Assembly: GCA_003818505.1 (NCBI GenBank)
Contig: RPRI01000035.1
Location: forward strand, 1 to 39,746
DNA from: Desulfobacteraceae bacterium
GTDB lineage: Bacteria; Desulfobacterota; Desulfobacteria; Desulfobacterales; RPRI01
Reading direction: 5' to 3'
DNA length: 39,746 nt
Shown here: piece after piece, positions 8,700-16,836 of the stretch
Position numbering within the stretch: the first letter of the stretch is position 1
Layout: every line of letters begins with the position of its first letter
Translations under genes and position numbers: made by a program
Notes under the pieces: generated by a model
Told to the model about the DNA's origin: nothing
Databases searched by the model: none
The model's input: the letters and a program-made list of their open reading frames with translations, nothing else

Positions 8700-9443
8700 T
8701 TAGATACCTTTTGATACCAAGCGGTTGTGATTTCTTAATCTTTCGAGCATTTTATCCATATTGTCGGCAGGAAGGATTCTCTTTTCGATGAAGTATTCTC
8801 CTATCGGGCGATGGAACATCCTTTGTTTACCTAAAAGGGCTAATAACTCGTAGGAAGTTATGTATCCCTTAAGCCGGGCGTATTCACCGAACCGCTTATG
8901 AAAATTCCGCTCAAGGCTACGTTGTTTAAGAATAGCTTGAATATCGTATTCGCTGAGTATTCCCCATTTCATAGCTATCTGTCCGATAGGCGGGCGCTGC
9001 CTTTTTTGCCAGGATATTGCTTCAATTAGCCTTCCCCATGAAACAATGCCTGAATAATATAGAAACTGGCCGATTAATAATCTGTGTTTTGGAATTCGTC
9101 CCCTGTAATAAAGGTCGGACGCATTATTGAGGTTAACCGTATCGGTTGTTCTCCTGCCGAATACTCTCCTGATATGGTCATTGTATCCTGCACCGTTTGA
9201 ATGAAGATTCTTCAAGGCAGACTGCAGAATCTCGTATGCCAGAGTTACCTCCACAAAACAGCCGTTCATTTCATTTTCCATTTTTCCGACTATCAATGAT
9301 CGGTCAGGATGAGTTTCAAGCGCTTTCCTGCGATATGCGGTTTTAAGTGCCGACGGGTGAAGATGCCTTAAAATATCAACTGAAGTACCTACAGAGGAAC
9401 CGAATATAACATTATAGGCATTCAGAATCTCTTGATTCAGCAT
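8700..9443 (-). CDS. J-domain protein with C-terminal repeats resembling T2SSE/MshE N-terminal modules
   Basis: The first ~80 residues of this 247-residue protein form a J domain with the HPD motif at residues 45-47 (ALETHPDRS), which stimulates DnaK-type Hsp70s. The rest (from about residue 120) has two helical repeats of the pattern IGQ/IGE-x(7-8)-G-I-x(8-9)-L-x-x-(I/A)-L...Q. Examples are PPIGQIAMKWGILSEYDIQA and RPIGEYFIEKRILPADN. This resembles the N-terminal modules of GspE/MshE ATPases, some of which bind c-di-GMP, though the similarity is by eye. There is no Gly/Phe region or zinc finger, so it is a type III J-protein, probably recruiting Hsp70 to a specific partner. ATG 9443 lacks a well-spaced ribosome site. 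Confidence 0.72.
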   Translation of the reverse strand: MLNQEILNAYNVIFGSSVGTSVDILRHLHPSALKTAYRRKALETHPDRSLIVGKMENEMNGCFVEVTLAYEILQSALKNLHSNGAGYNDHIRRVFGRRTTDTVNLNNASDLYYRGRIPKHRLLIGQFLYYSGIVSWGRLIEAISWQKRQRPPIGQIAMKWGILSEYDIQAILKQRSLERNFHKRFGEYARLKGYITSYELLALLGKQRMFHRPIGEYFIEKRILPADNMDKMLERLRNHNRLVSKGI

Positions 9444-9491
9444 AACAGACGACAGAATTCACCTCTCTTAGCGTTAATAATCCGGGTATTA

Positions 9492-9531
9492 TGAACCGAA
9501 ACAGCAGAAATATTCACAGCTGCCTGCAGCG
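9492..9531 (+). repeat. 40-nt direct repeat, copy A
   Basis: TGAACCGAAACAGC is followed after 13 variable bases by GCTGCCTGCAGCG. The same two blocks with the same spacing occur at 11398-11437. The two copies bracket the diguanylate cyclase gene. The second block is a self-complementary hairpin (GCTGC-CT-GCAGC). Confidence 0.6.
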
Positions 9532-9761
9532 AAATCTTGTACTACATCCCCAGCTTGCTTACACCCCTCAAGGAGGTACTGATAAAGTCCCGTTTATCGG
9601 GGTCAATCCTAAATCACTATATACCATATAATGTCATTGGTAAAGAGTTTATTTCATCATATGGTGGTTTGATCCTTCTAAACTATCCGGGATAAAGATT
9701 AAACTATAGCCCCGGCCTCAAGCAGATGGTTTTTCTCCAATTCTCAAAAGGGATAATAATT

Positions 9762-9777
9762 TGGCATATTTATTGCT
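9762..9777 (+). promoter_or_regulatory. Sigma-54 (-24/-12) promoter
   Basis: TGGCATATTTATTGCT matches the sigma-54 consensus TGGCAYR-N4-TTGCW at every defined base. It points toward the diguanylate cyclase gene with a leader of roughly 160 nt. Sigma-54 promoters need an ATP-driven enhancer-binding protein, which would place this gene with the flagellar or other developmentally timed genes. Confidence 0.75.
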
Positions 9778-9945
9778 TTAATTTTAACCATTCTGATCTC
9801 CAGGATCATGTAAATTTTGGAGTATGCCGGTGGAATAAAATATTCATCTGAGTTAACGCAGAAAATAATCTCTTATTTACTAAACAGCGCGCATTCTTGC
9901 CACTTGCGGAGTGGAGCTTTAAAAAAAAAATAAAAGGTGACATAG

Positions 9946-11391
9946 ATGGCTGAAAGAGTGTTTGTTGTCAGTGACAAGGATAATGACCTTGATATTATTA
10001 AAAAAACTCTTGGATCAAGGGGATTTGGCATTTATGCTTCGTCTGTGCTGTGCGACAGTGATAATATTATCTCAAACAAAGGTATAGAAGTTATTCTTGC
10101 CGACTACGATTTTGCGGGTGAAAAAGTTGCCGGCTGGATGAATATGCTCCAGGAAAAAAAGTCCAGGTCATGCCTTATTCTTTATGGAGAAAAAAGCAGT
10201 CCTGCCAATATAGCTGAATTACTTCAGAAAGGAGCCTATGGTTTTATACCAAGAGAACTGCTTGCCGATCGGGTTTATGATACCCTCATGGATGGTCTTG
10301 AAAACCGCAAGGCGTTTGTTGAAATACTATCAATGATGGATGAAATGAAAAATATCAACGAAAAGCTTGAAATGGAAAAGAGAGCGCTTAGAAAAAGAAA
10401 CCAGGAACTCGATTTCATCAATCGGTTCAGCTATGAAGTCTCATATGATTTGGACTGGAACCGGATACTTCAAAGAATGATTGATGCCGGATTCCTCGAA
10501 ATAATAGATTCCAAAGCAGTCTCTATTCTGTACCGGCTTGATTCCAGATGGAATTTTGCCTGCTGCATGCCGGGAGGGCAAAGCAACGGGAAGACTGCAG
10601 AAAGACTGAAGATAGAAGCCAAACAAGCCGCCGATAAGTTCTTTTCAATATTCAGTAAAGGAGCTTCCCGGGCAGAACCTGTTTTCTTTTCTGATAGATT
10701 GATTCTTCCGTTGAGCCCGGAAGGTGAGTTACGGGGAGTTCTGGTTATTATCCCGAAAAACAGAAAATCGGATATAAACGATAATTATGAAATTTTGTCC
10801 ACCATTTCAAATATCCTATCCATGTCTTTGGATAATGCTGAAAAATATCATAAAGTTAAAAAAATGACCGTCAGAGATGGCCTTACCGGCATCTACAATC
10901 ATATGGGCTTTAAGGAGTTTATGGAAAGCGAGTTCCTTAAGGCGAGAAGATATAAAAAACCGCTCTCTCTGATCATGATTGATGTAGACAGGTTTAAAAT
11001 AATCAATGATTCATTAGGTCATCTGGCCGGTGATTACGTTCTTAGGGAATTGGTCAATTGCTTGAAAAGAAATCTGAGGGAGACAGATATCATGACAAGA
11101 TACGGAGGAGATGAGTTCGCAATAATTCTTCCTGAGACCGATAAGCAAATGGCTGAGATGCTCATGAAAAGAGCGCTGTCAGCATCAGGGAATTACTCTT
11201 TCGAGTGGAAGTCGGAAAAGATTAAAGTGGATATAAGCTTCGGTATTGCATCGATAGGTGAACTTGGGGATGAAGACGGTACCGAAGAATTGATCGCAAG
11301 GGCAGACTCTAGAATGTATTCCAAAAAGCGTTCACAGGATATGTTTTTTATCACGGATAAAGAGAGCTTTCAAGTTTCAGCGGTTTTATGA
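9946..11391 (+). CDS. Diguanylate cyclase with degenerate receiver and GAF-like domains
   Basis: This 481-residue protein makes the second messenger c-di-GMP from GTP. Residues 1-120 resemble a CheY receiver: an aspartate lies where the phosphosite is expected (D53 in LADYDF), but the conserved Lys position reads IPREL, so phosphorylation may be lost. A coiled coil at 125-155 leads to a GAF-like domain (about 160-300). The C-terminal GGDEF domain has an intact active site GGDEF at 387-391. The inhibitory I-site RETD at 378-381 has the standard five-residue spacing, so product inhibition is likely. ATG 9946 follows AAAGGTGA. A consensus sigma-54 promoter lies 168 bp upstream. The gene is followed by a CheD-HDOD fusion and sits beside the late flagellar genes, suggesting a role in motility control. 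Confidence 0.9.
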   Translation: MAERVFVVSDKDNDLDIIKKTLGSRGFGIYASSVLCDSDNIISNKGIEVILADYDFAGEKVAGWMNMLQEKKSRSCLILYGEKSSPANIAELLQKGAYGFIPRELLADRVYDTLMDGLENRKAFVEILSMMDEMKNINEKLEMEKRALRKRNQELDFINRFSYEVSYDLDWNRILQRMIDAGFLEIIDSKAVSILYRLDSRWNFACCMPGGQSNGKTAERLKIEAKQAADKFFSIFSKGASRAEPVFFSDRLILPLSPEGELRGVLVIIPKNRKSDINDNYEILSTISNILSMSLDNAEKYHKVKKMTVRDGLTGIYNHMGFKEFMESEFLKARRYKKPLSLIMIDVDRFKIINDSLGHLAGDYVLRELVNCLKRNLRETDIMTRYGGDEFAIILPETDKQMAEMLMKRALSASGNYSFEWKSEKIKVDISFGIASIGELGDEDGTEELIARADSRMYSKKRSQDMFFITDKESFQVSAVL

Positions 11392-11397
11392 TTTAAT

Positions 11398-11437
11398 TGA
11401 ACCGAAACAGCGAGCGCCTTCCTCGCTGCTTGCAGCG
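11398..11437 (+). repeat. 40-nt direct repeat, copy B
   Basis: TGAACCGAAACAGC, then 13 bases, then GCTGCTTGCAGCG, in direct orientation relative to 9492-9531. It begins 6 bp after the diguanylate cyclase stop codon. The GCTGC/GCAGC hairpin has no U-run, so it is not a standard terminator. Confidence 0.6.
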
Positions 11438-11515
11438 GGGTTAGCAAGTGAATTAAAAGTGGATGGGCAAGTTGGCTAATAGCTTTCAGCCTGAAGTCTA
11501 AACAACCTGAGTAGT

Positions 11516-11560
11516 TAATAATTATCTGCGGATATCGGCGAAAATCGGCGTCCTCATTAA
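11516..11560 (-). repeat. Partial inverted copy of the intergenic repeat family
   Basis: Read on the minus strand, this stretch gives GAGGACGCCGATTTTCGCC followed by GATATCCGCAGATAATTATT. This matches the left halves of the repeats at 212 and 3838. The right half is missing. It lies just upstream of the CheD-HDOD gene. Confidence 0.55.
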
Positions 11561-11593
11561 AAACAGTATAAATATATTTATAAGGATTAACCT

Positions 11594-12940
11594 TTGTTAA
11601 AAAACCTTGTATTTCCAGGAAACTACGTTGTCAGCAAAGAAAAAGAACTGGTGCTTGAAGCCTGTCTTGGTTCATGTATCGGTGTAACGATTTGTGATGA
11701 GAAAGCCAAAGTGGGCGGGTTGATCCATTTGCTGCTTCCAGAGTGGACAGGTTGCCGTCAGACCTATAAACCCGAACTATATGCCAGAACCGGTCTGCCC
11801 CTCTTTATTAATGCCTTGTGCGAGGCCGGCGCCGACAAGACCCGTATGAAAGCATGCATGGCAGGAGGCGCGCTGGTGGGGCAAGTATCTCAAGTAGATC
11901 TGGATCTGGACATCGGCGGGAGAACCGCGGAAATTGCACGTGAAATCCTTTCAGGTGAGTCGATACCCGTTCATCAGTCTGAAACCGGCGGATATTTAGG
12001 ATATCTTCTTAGTCTTGATTTAAAGTCATTCAACAGTTCGATTAATCTCTCCGTTGGCAGGCCTTCCGATATTCACAAAGTATTCAGGAAACCTGAACCG
12101 GATGATATCGCCAGGGCTGTGAGCGCTGTTAAGCCGATTCCCCAGATAGCTCTTAAGATCATCCGTATGATGAATGACGGAAACTATAATATGAACGCAG
12201 TTGCGGACGAGATTAAAAAAGATCAGATAATCAGCGCGGGCATTATCAGGATGTGCAATTCATCATACTTCCGCATGAAGAATAAAATTGATACTATTGA
12301 CCGGGCGTTGTTCATCCTGGGTGAAAGACATCTTTTCCAGATGATTATTTCATCCTCGCTGGAAAATTCTTTTTCCGATGTAAAACAAGGATATTCACTT
12401 TGTAAAGGGGGGCTTTTCCGGCACTCTATAGGTACCGCGCTAATTTCAGAGGAGCTGGCCAGGTTTACCGGGGTCGTTAAACCCGATATCGCATATACTG
12501 CCGGGCTTTTACATGATATCGGAAAGGTTGTGCTGGACCAGTATCTATCATCTGCATATACATTATTTTATCGGCGTACGCAGTTAGATATGATTGAACT
12601 CAGTGAAGCCGAAAAAGAAACTCTCGGCATTACACACACTGAAGCCGGAAAAATACTTGGAGAAAGCTGGTCTCTGGATGAACGCCTTATAGATACGATA
12701 AGATATCATCATCAGCCGGAACTCTCATCCGTGGATACCAAACTGGTTCATGTTGTTTATCTTGCCGATTTATTGATGAGCAAATTCAAGGCCGGGCAGG
12801 AATTGGGATTTCTGAACAATGGCGACTTATCATCAAGGCTAAAAAAAATCGGGCTGGTACCATCCCGGTTCTCCTCCATTGTCGATCTTATTCCGCAGAA
12901 AATATGGGAAGAGGCTGGGTATCAAAACGATATGTGCTGA
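11594..12940 (+). CDS. CheD-HDOD fusion protein
   Basis: The 448-residue protein joins two signalling domains. Residues 1-155 are CheD, the chemoreceptor glutamine deamidase. The catalytic Cys28 (LGSCIGVTI) and His45 (GGLIHLLLPE) are both present, as are the AGGA and GGRTAEIAREIL segments. Residues about 165-400 are an HDOD domain (VKPIPQIALKII, ALFILG, GLLHDIGKVVLDQY, RYHHQPE), a relative of HD phosphohydrolases used in bacterial signalling whose biochemical activity is poorly known. CheD normally interacts with receptors and the phosphatase CheC; neither is present here. The start is a TTG with AAGGA eight bases upstream, and no better ATG precedes the CheD core. It follows the diguanylate cyclase by about 200 bp and is convergent with the flagellar operon. 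Confidence 0.87.
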   Translation: MLKNLVFPGNYVVSKEKELVLEACLGSCIGVTICDEKAKVGGLIHLLLPEWTGCRQTYKPELYARTGLPLFINALCEAGADKTRMKACMAGGALVGQVSQVDLDLDIGGRTAEIAREILSGESIPVHQSETGGYLGYLLSLDLKSFNSSINLSVGRPSDIHKVFRKPEPDDIARAVSAVKPIPQIALKIIRMMNDGNYNMNAVADEIKKDQIISAGIIRMCNSSYFRMKNKIDTIDRALFILGERHLFQMIISSSLENSFSDVKQGYSLCKGGLFRHSIGTALISEELARFTGVVKPDIAYTAGLLHDIGKVVLDQYLSSAYTLFYRRTQLDMIELSEAEKETLGITHTEAGKILGESWSLDERLIDTIRYHHQPELSSVDTKLVHVVYLADLLMSKFKAGQELGFLNNGDLSSRLKKIGLVPSRFSSIVDLIPQKIWEEAGYQNDMC

Positions 12941-12982
12941 CCGGCATTTCTATTCAGCGCGGATAAAATAGGACGAACGGAA

Positions 12983-14542
12983 TTAAAGAACACTCATCAG
13001 CCCTGAGTAGCTGGAATGACAGTGCGCTTGCACTTTTTCCCCATTATTGCCCTGTACCGGGCGTATCCTGTTTTGCCGATAAGCGTCGAAAAAAGCATTT
13101 ACCACTTCCGGGTCAAACTGTTTGCCAGAGCTTCTCCTGATGATATCTAATGCGTCATCTTCCTGCATTCTTTTGCGATAAGAACGATCTGATGTCAGTG
13201 CGTCATAAACATCCGCAACGGAAAGAATGCGGGAGAGCAGAGGTATTTCTTCCCCTTTAAGGCCATCCGGATATCCTGTGCCGTCGAATCGTTCATGATG
13301 GTGCCTTATTATAGTCTGCTCATCAATCCACATGCCGAAGTGTCCGATAATATTACTTCCGGTAATAGGGTGTTTTTTGATTATGTCGAACTCATCATCC
13401 GAAAGTACTCCCGGTTTCAGGAGAATATGATCGGGAGTTCCTATCTTTCCGATATCGTGCAATAGGCCGGAGACATTAAGCTTGTCGATTTCTTCCTGTG
13501 TACGATTCATAGTGCCTGCAATCGACATAGAATAAAGGGATACCCTGTGTGAGTGTTGCTTGGTATAAGAGTCCCTTGCCTCGATTGTTTCCACAAAAGC
13601 ATAAAGCGATGAAATAAGGTTTTCGAAAATGTTCTCATATAGAGCAAAATTTTCTACCAGAGAGGATGCCTTCTTTAACAAAAAATTTATAAAATACAAA
13701 TCCTTTCTTTGAAAATGACATCCATGGTCATTTATGAATAATACAAGAACACCAAAGACGTTGGATTTTATTATAAGAGGAACGGCCATGGTGCTGAAAT
13801 TGTTGCCGTTACCATTGATAATAAGGGGAATTTTGTCATCCACAACCTTTTTGATGTTGTGCGATGCTATCTTTTCTGTGCCTGATGCCGATTTGCTGTT
13901 TGACCGGGAAAAAACCGCAAGGATTGAGGGGTCGGTACGATTATTAGCAAAGTTGCAGAAATAGGCTTCATCGCACAGAGTGATATCACCAGCCAGATCT
14001 ACCAGCATATTAATAAGATAATTGATGGTCGTTGCCTGATCCAGTTTCTGAAGGATCAGGCTTATTATTTCCACATCTTTCAGTTTCTGTTGCAACTCTT
14101 GATTAATATTAAGAAGTTCATGGTTTTTTTGAGTTAACTCTTTCAGCAGGAGACTGTCCACAAACATGGACCGTTCTTTCATCACGCGCTTAATGATCTG
14201 CGGGATTTGCAGTATATCTATCGGTTTTGTCAAAAAATCGACAACCCCGGTCTTTAAGGTTTTTATTGCATTGTCAGCCGACGGGTTGCCGGTCATCATA
14301 ATTATCGGTATTGTTTTATCATGAAAGTGTATCTGTTTCGCAAGGTCGACCCCATCAATTACGGGCATGGAAATATCTAAAAAGCAGCAGTCGATTGAAT
14401 GGCTTTTGATTATTTCGAGGGCAAGAAGCCCGTTGCTTTCGGTAAAGACCTGGTAGCTGGTTGTTGCGTTAAGATACTCACTGAAAATATTCAAAATTGA
14501 CTTTTCGTCATCAACTACCATTATATTCAAATTTTCGTTCAT
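12983..14542 (-). CDS. Response regulator with GAF-like and HD-GYP domains (c-di-GMP phosphodiesterase)
   Basis: The 519-residue protein starts with a complete CheY receiver (acidic pocket DDE at 11-13, phosphosite D56 in FLDISMP, K in FLTKPID). A coiled coil and a GAF-like region follow at about 130-310. The HD-GYP domain has HD in LLHDIGKIG near residue 362 and the HHE-FDGTGYPDG motif near residue 420. HD-GYP enzymes hydrolyse c-di-GMP, and all recognisable metal ligands are intact. Its start overlaps the preceding REC-SHOCT gene by 32 bp, so it is the last gene of the fliD operon. An HD-GYP in a flagellar operon fits c-di-GMP control of flagellar function. The final 20 residues are low-similarity tail. 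Confidence 0.93.
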   Translation of the reverse strand: MNENLNIMVVDDEKSILNIFSEYLNATTSYQVFTESNGLLALEIIKSHSIDCCFLDISMPVIDGVDLAKQIHFHDKTIPIIMMTGNPSADNAIKTLKTGVVDFLTKPIDILQIPQIIKRVMKERSMFVDSLLLKELTQKNHELLNINQELQQKLKDVEIISLILQKLDQATTINYLINMLVDLAGDITLCDEAYFCNFANNRTDPSILAVFSRSNSKSASGTEKIASHNIKKVVDDKIPLIINGNGNNFSTMAVPLIIKSNVFGVLVLFINDHGCHFQRKDLYFINFLLKKASSLVENFALYENIFENLISSLYAFVETIEARDSYTKQHSHRVSLYSMSIAGTMNRTQEEIDKLNVSGLLHDIGKIGTPDHILLKPGVLSDDEFDIIKKHPITGSNIIGHFGMWIDEQTIIRHHHERFDGTGYPDGLKGEEIPLLSRILSVADVYDALTSDRSYRKRMQEDDALDIIRRSSGKQFDPEVVNAFFDAYRQNRIRPVQGNNGEKVQAHCHSSYSGLMSVL

Positions 14543-15242
14543 CGACGCTTTTCTCCGACTCCGTTTTATTATCCAGTATTTTCAGATAATGTTTTTTGAA
14601 CGCCTTGAACTCGCCTTCAGTCAGCATCCCTTTCTCTTTCAAAGATGCCAGCGTCTGCAAATTGTCAACATAGTTATCGGGCATGGTATTATTATAAAGA
14701 TGGTGTATTCCAACCGTGCTTGAAGGGAAAATATTTAAACTTGCCGCTTTTTCGGTTTTATCTCTTACCTTGCTTAATATTATTAATTCATGACAGGCTT
14801 CCTGTAATTTCCTTAACAATTCTTTGTTTTCTCTGTTGAGTTTTATCGTATCTGTGGCCCTGTTAATAACAATTTTGATCTCATCAAGTTTACACGGCTT
14901 CATTATATAATCATAAGCACCCTCTTTAATGGCAACTATGGCCGTTTCCAGCGAAGCATAGCCGGTGACAATAATTACTAGGACGGCCGGGTTAATTTTT
15001 TTTGCAAACCTCAGCACTTCCATTCCATCTGTAATAGGCATCTTCAGATCAGTTATAATCAAATCAAAAAAACTATTTCTGAGCATGTCGACAGCTTCGG
15101 AGCCATCGTAGCAGACAGACACAGATCTTTCCTCTTCAGGCGAAGAAGCAAGGTCTTTTAATATATCAGCGATTACTTTATCATCATCTACGATCAGTAT
15201 TCTGATGGGATGATCCATATTTATGATCTTTAATTCCTGCAT
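14511..15242 (-). CDS. Response regulator with C-terminal SHOCT-like domain
   Basis: From the chosen ATG the protein is 243 residues. An intact receiver covers about the first 130 (RILIVDDDKV, phosphosite in IITDLKMP, conserved Thr in VTGYAS, Lys in IMKPCK). A coiled coil follows, and near the C-terminus the segment LASLKEKGMLTEGEFKAFK has the SHOCT pattern. SHOCT is a short helical module thought to mediate oligomerisation. There is no DNA-binding or enzymatic output domain, so it probably acts by protein contact. The frame stays open upstream to 15305, but that would overlap flaG by 53 bp. ATG 15242 starts 10 bp after the flaG stop; ATG 15218, with AGGA upstream, is a second possibility. 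Its 3' end overlaps the HD-GYP gene by 32 bp. Confidence 0.82.
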   Translation of the reverse strand: MQELKIINMDHPIRILIVDDDKVIADILKDLASSPEEERSVSVCYDGSEAVDMLRNSFFDLIITDLKMPITDGMEVLRFAKKINPAVLVIIVTGYASLETAIVAIKEGAYDYIMKPCKLDEIKIVINRATDTIKLNRENKELLRKLQEACHELIILSKVRDKTEKAASLNIFPSSTVGIHHLYNNTMPDNYVDNLQTLASLKEKGMLTEGEFKAFKKHYLKILDNKTESEKSVDERKFEYNGS

Positions 15243-15252
15243 AGCATTTGTT

Positions 15253-15606
15253 TCAGGCTTTTTGGTCGAATATAAGACCGATAGCTTCCTCAAGTTTGGT
15301 CGCAAGATCCAGTAACTCCTTGGACGGGATTTCTCTTATGATCTCACCTGTATCCTCGTTGACGACCGTGACCATTATATTCCCTGAAGCCTCATGGACT
15401 GAAAAATTCAAATCAACATTGTGAAGCACCTGCATTTTATTCTGCAGATCCAAGGCTATTTCCGCGATTTGGGATAATTCCACAGACTTCTTTTTTTCTT
15501 TGGATTCACCTTTTATTTCGGGAAGAATCGTGCCTTGAACCGCAATATTTGCCGGTGGTAAAGTATTCGGACTTTTTCCCGACATAGATACGCTTTCTAA
15601 TAACAT
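15253..15606 (-). CDS. flaG: Flagellar protein FlaG
   Basis: The 117-residue protein has a variable, charged N-terminal half and the conserved FlaG core at the end: LNFSVHEASGNIMVTVVNED, TGEIIREIPSKELLDLATKL and GLIFDQKA. FlaG proteins affect filament length and are usually found next to fliD and fliS; their exact role is unclear. An in-frame GTG exists at 15615, but ATG 15606 has GGGGGTG at a suitable distance and is preferred. It lies in the fliD operon, separated from the FliT-like gene by about 200 bp that include a 39-nt repeat. Confidence 0.88.
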   Translation of the reverse strand: MLLESVSMSGKSPNTLPPANIAVQGTILPEIKGESKEKKKSVELSQIAEIALDLQNKMQVLHNVDLNFSVHEASGNIMVTVVNEDTGEIIREIPSKELLDLATKLEEAIGLIFDQKA

Positions 15607-15632
15607 CTGAATCACCCCCTTTTTTAGACATC

Positions 15633-15671
15633 TATCTGACAGGATTTACAGGATTTGACGGATCAACTGCA
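15633..15671 (+). repeat. 39-nt direct repeat, copy A
   Basis: This stretch contains TACAGGATTTGACGGAT and differs at only two positions from 20037-20075. The internal unit ACAGGATTT is itself repeated in tandem. It lies in the flaG upstream region. Confidence 0.75.
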
Positions 15672-15805
15672 AAAGCAAAATTCTGTCTTGATTTCTGCCG
15701 AAGGTCCGCTCTGGCGGAATCCCCGACCTAACTCGTTCTTCGATATTCGATGTCCGATATACCCGTGTAACGGGCACGATATACTGCTTTCCGCCTTCCG
15801 GCCCC

Positions 15806-16324
15806 CTATCTTTTGGCATCCAGATATCTGGGATTGTACGTTCCTCTATTACCATAGCTTTTTGCGCCATGCCTTCCATTACTTATTTTCAGCAGCTCCG
15901 CTTTAATGTCCCGGCTTTCTTCTTCCACCATCACCATTACCTCGGCATCTATAGGTGCAATTTGTTCAAGAAGACTTTTAATGCCTTGCAGATAACCGTC
16001 AAGTGAACTTTTTAACTCATCTGTAATACGGGAAAGTTCGTCTGCGCCTGCATTCATGAGCTTTTGAATAGACAGGTCTGTTTTTTGGATCATGTTGATG
16101 CAGTCCTGGCGTTTTGATAAAAATTTTAACAGGTTAATTTCATTTTTAAGCATTAGTGTCTCTTTTATCGATTTTGTAATGGAAAGATACCGGGTCATAA
16201 GAGAAACCTTCTGTTCCATAAAAAAGCACAGGTGTTCAGGTTGAAGACTTAAAGCTGATGTATCTTTAGGTGATCTTAATAAAGCACTTTCCTCAATGCC
16301 CCGAATTTTTGCGTGATCATGCAT
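15806..16324 (-). CDS. fliT: FliT/FlgN-like flagellar export chaperone
   Basis: The 172-residue protein is almost entirely alpha-helical and coiled-coil in character. It follows fliS directly, the usual place for fliT. The C-terminal end YGNRGTYNPRYLDAKR resembles the short conserved tail seen in FlgN-type chaperones (Y...P.fiD.k). FliT binds the FliD cap protein before export and FlgN binds hook-filament junction proteins; which of these applies is inferred from position, not sequence. The ATG at 16324 has a strong GGAGGGG 4 bp upstream. An overlapping 77-codon frame (15646-15879) is judged a shadow. Confidence 0.65.
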   Translation of the reverse strand: MHDHAKIRGIEESALLRSPKDTSALSLQPEHLCFFMEQKVSLMTRYLSITKSIKETLMLKNEINLLKFLSKRQDCINMIQKTDLSIQKLMNAGADELSRITDELKSSLDGYLQGIKSLLEQIAPIDAEVMVMVEEESRDIKAELLKISNGRHGAKSYGNRGTYNPRYLDAKR

Positions 16325-16351
16325 ATTCCCCTCCGCCTATAAACAGAACAA

Positions 16352-16789
16352 CTACATTCTGACAGCCTGCCGCGGCCTTTCTTCATTAAATTCAATTGAT
16401 TCGGGCTGAAATTTTCTGCTTTGTCCGGCAACAATCTCTTTCCATGCGGATAAAAGTTCCGTCAATATTCCGATAACTTCATCGACTCCTTCGATATTTC
16501 TATTAACATCAGCCTGGAGGAGCCTGTTGGTCATGTAATTATAGAGTGTCTGAAGATGCCGTGCAATATCGCCGCCTTTTTCAAAGTCGAGTGAGCATAA
16601 AAGCTCGTCGATATAATCCATTGCATTTGTCAGAGCCTTATACTTGGCTTCATACTCTTTTCTCTCGTATTTCATTTTTGCAATTTTAAGCTGATTGATC
16701 GCCCCTTCATAACACATTATTATCAGTCTTCCCGGATCTGCAGTGATTACAGTCGTTTTCCGATAAGCCCGAAGACCATGACTATTCAT
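16352..16789 (-). CDS. fliS: Flagellin chaperone FliS
   Basis: The 145-residue protein matches FliS. The N-terminal segment has AYRKTTVITADPGRLIIMCYEGAI, followed by the four-helix bundle with MDYIDELLCSLDFEKGGDIARHLQTLYNYM and a terminal helix ending in ELLSAWKEI. FliS binds the C-terminal region of flagellin in the cytoplasm, preventing early polymerisation and handing it to the export apparatus. The ATG has AGGAGG at ideal spacing. It sits 47 bp downstream of fliD and 27 bp upstream of the FliT-like gene, in the standard fliD-fliS-fliT order. The C-terminal 20 residues (after AGQSRKF) are an extra charged tail. Confidence 0.95.
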   Translation of the reverse strand: MNSHGLRAYRKTTVITADPGRLIIMCYEGAINQLKIAKMKYERKEYEAKYKALTNAMDYIDELLCSLDFEKGGDIARHLQTLYNYMTNRLLQADVNRNIEGVDEVIGILTELLSAWKEIVAGQSRKFQPESIEFNEERPRQAVRM

Positions 16790-16836
16790 TCAAAACCTCC
16801 TTTAAATTTTATTCAGATTGGGATTAACCACTACAT

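Larger units (their letters stand above)
9444..9945. other. 502-bp divergent intergenic region with sigma-54 promoter and repeats
   Basis: The gap separates the minus-strand J-protein gene from the plus-strand diguanylate cyclase gene. It holds a 40-nt repeat copy at 9492-9531 (second copy at 11398-11437), a short GC-rich repeat at 9558-9582 and the sigma-54 promoter at 9762-9777. No coding region is visible. Confidence 0.6.

Noticed and set aside
15646-15879. 77-codon minus-strand ORF overlapping the FliT-like gene
   Set aside because: It overlaps the conserved FlgN-like tail in another frame and covers a repeat; I could not find a frameshift that would join it usefully.
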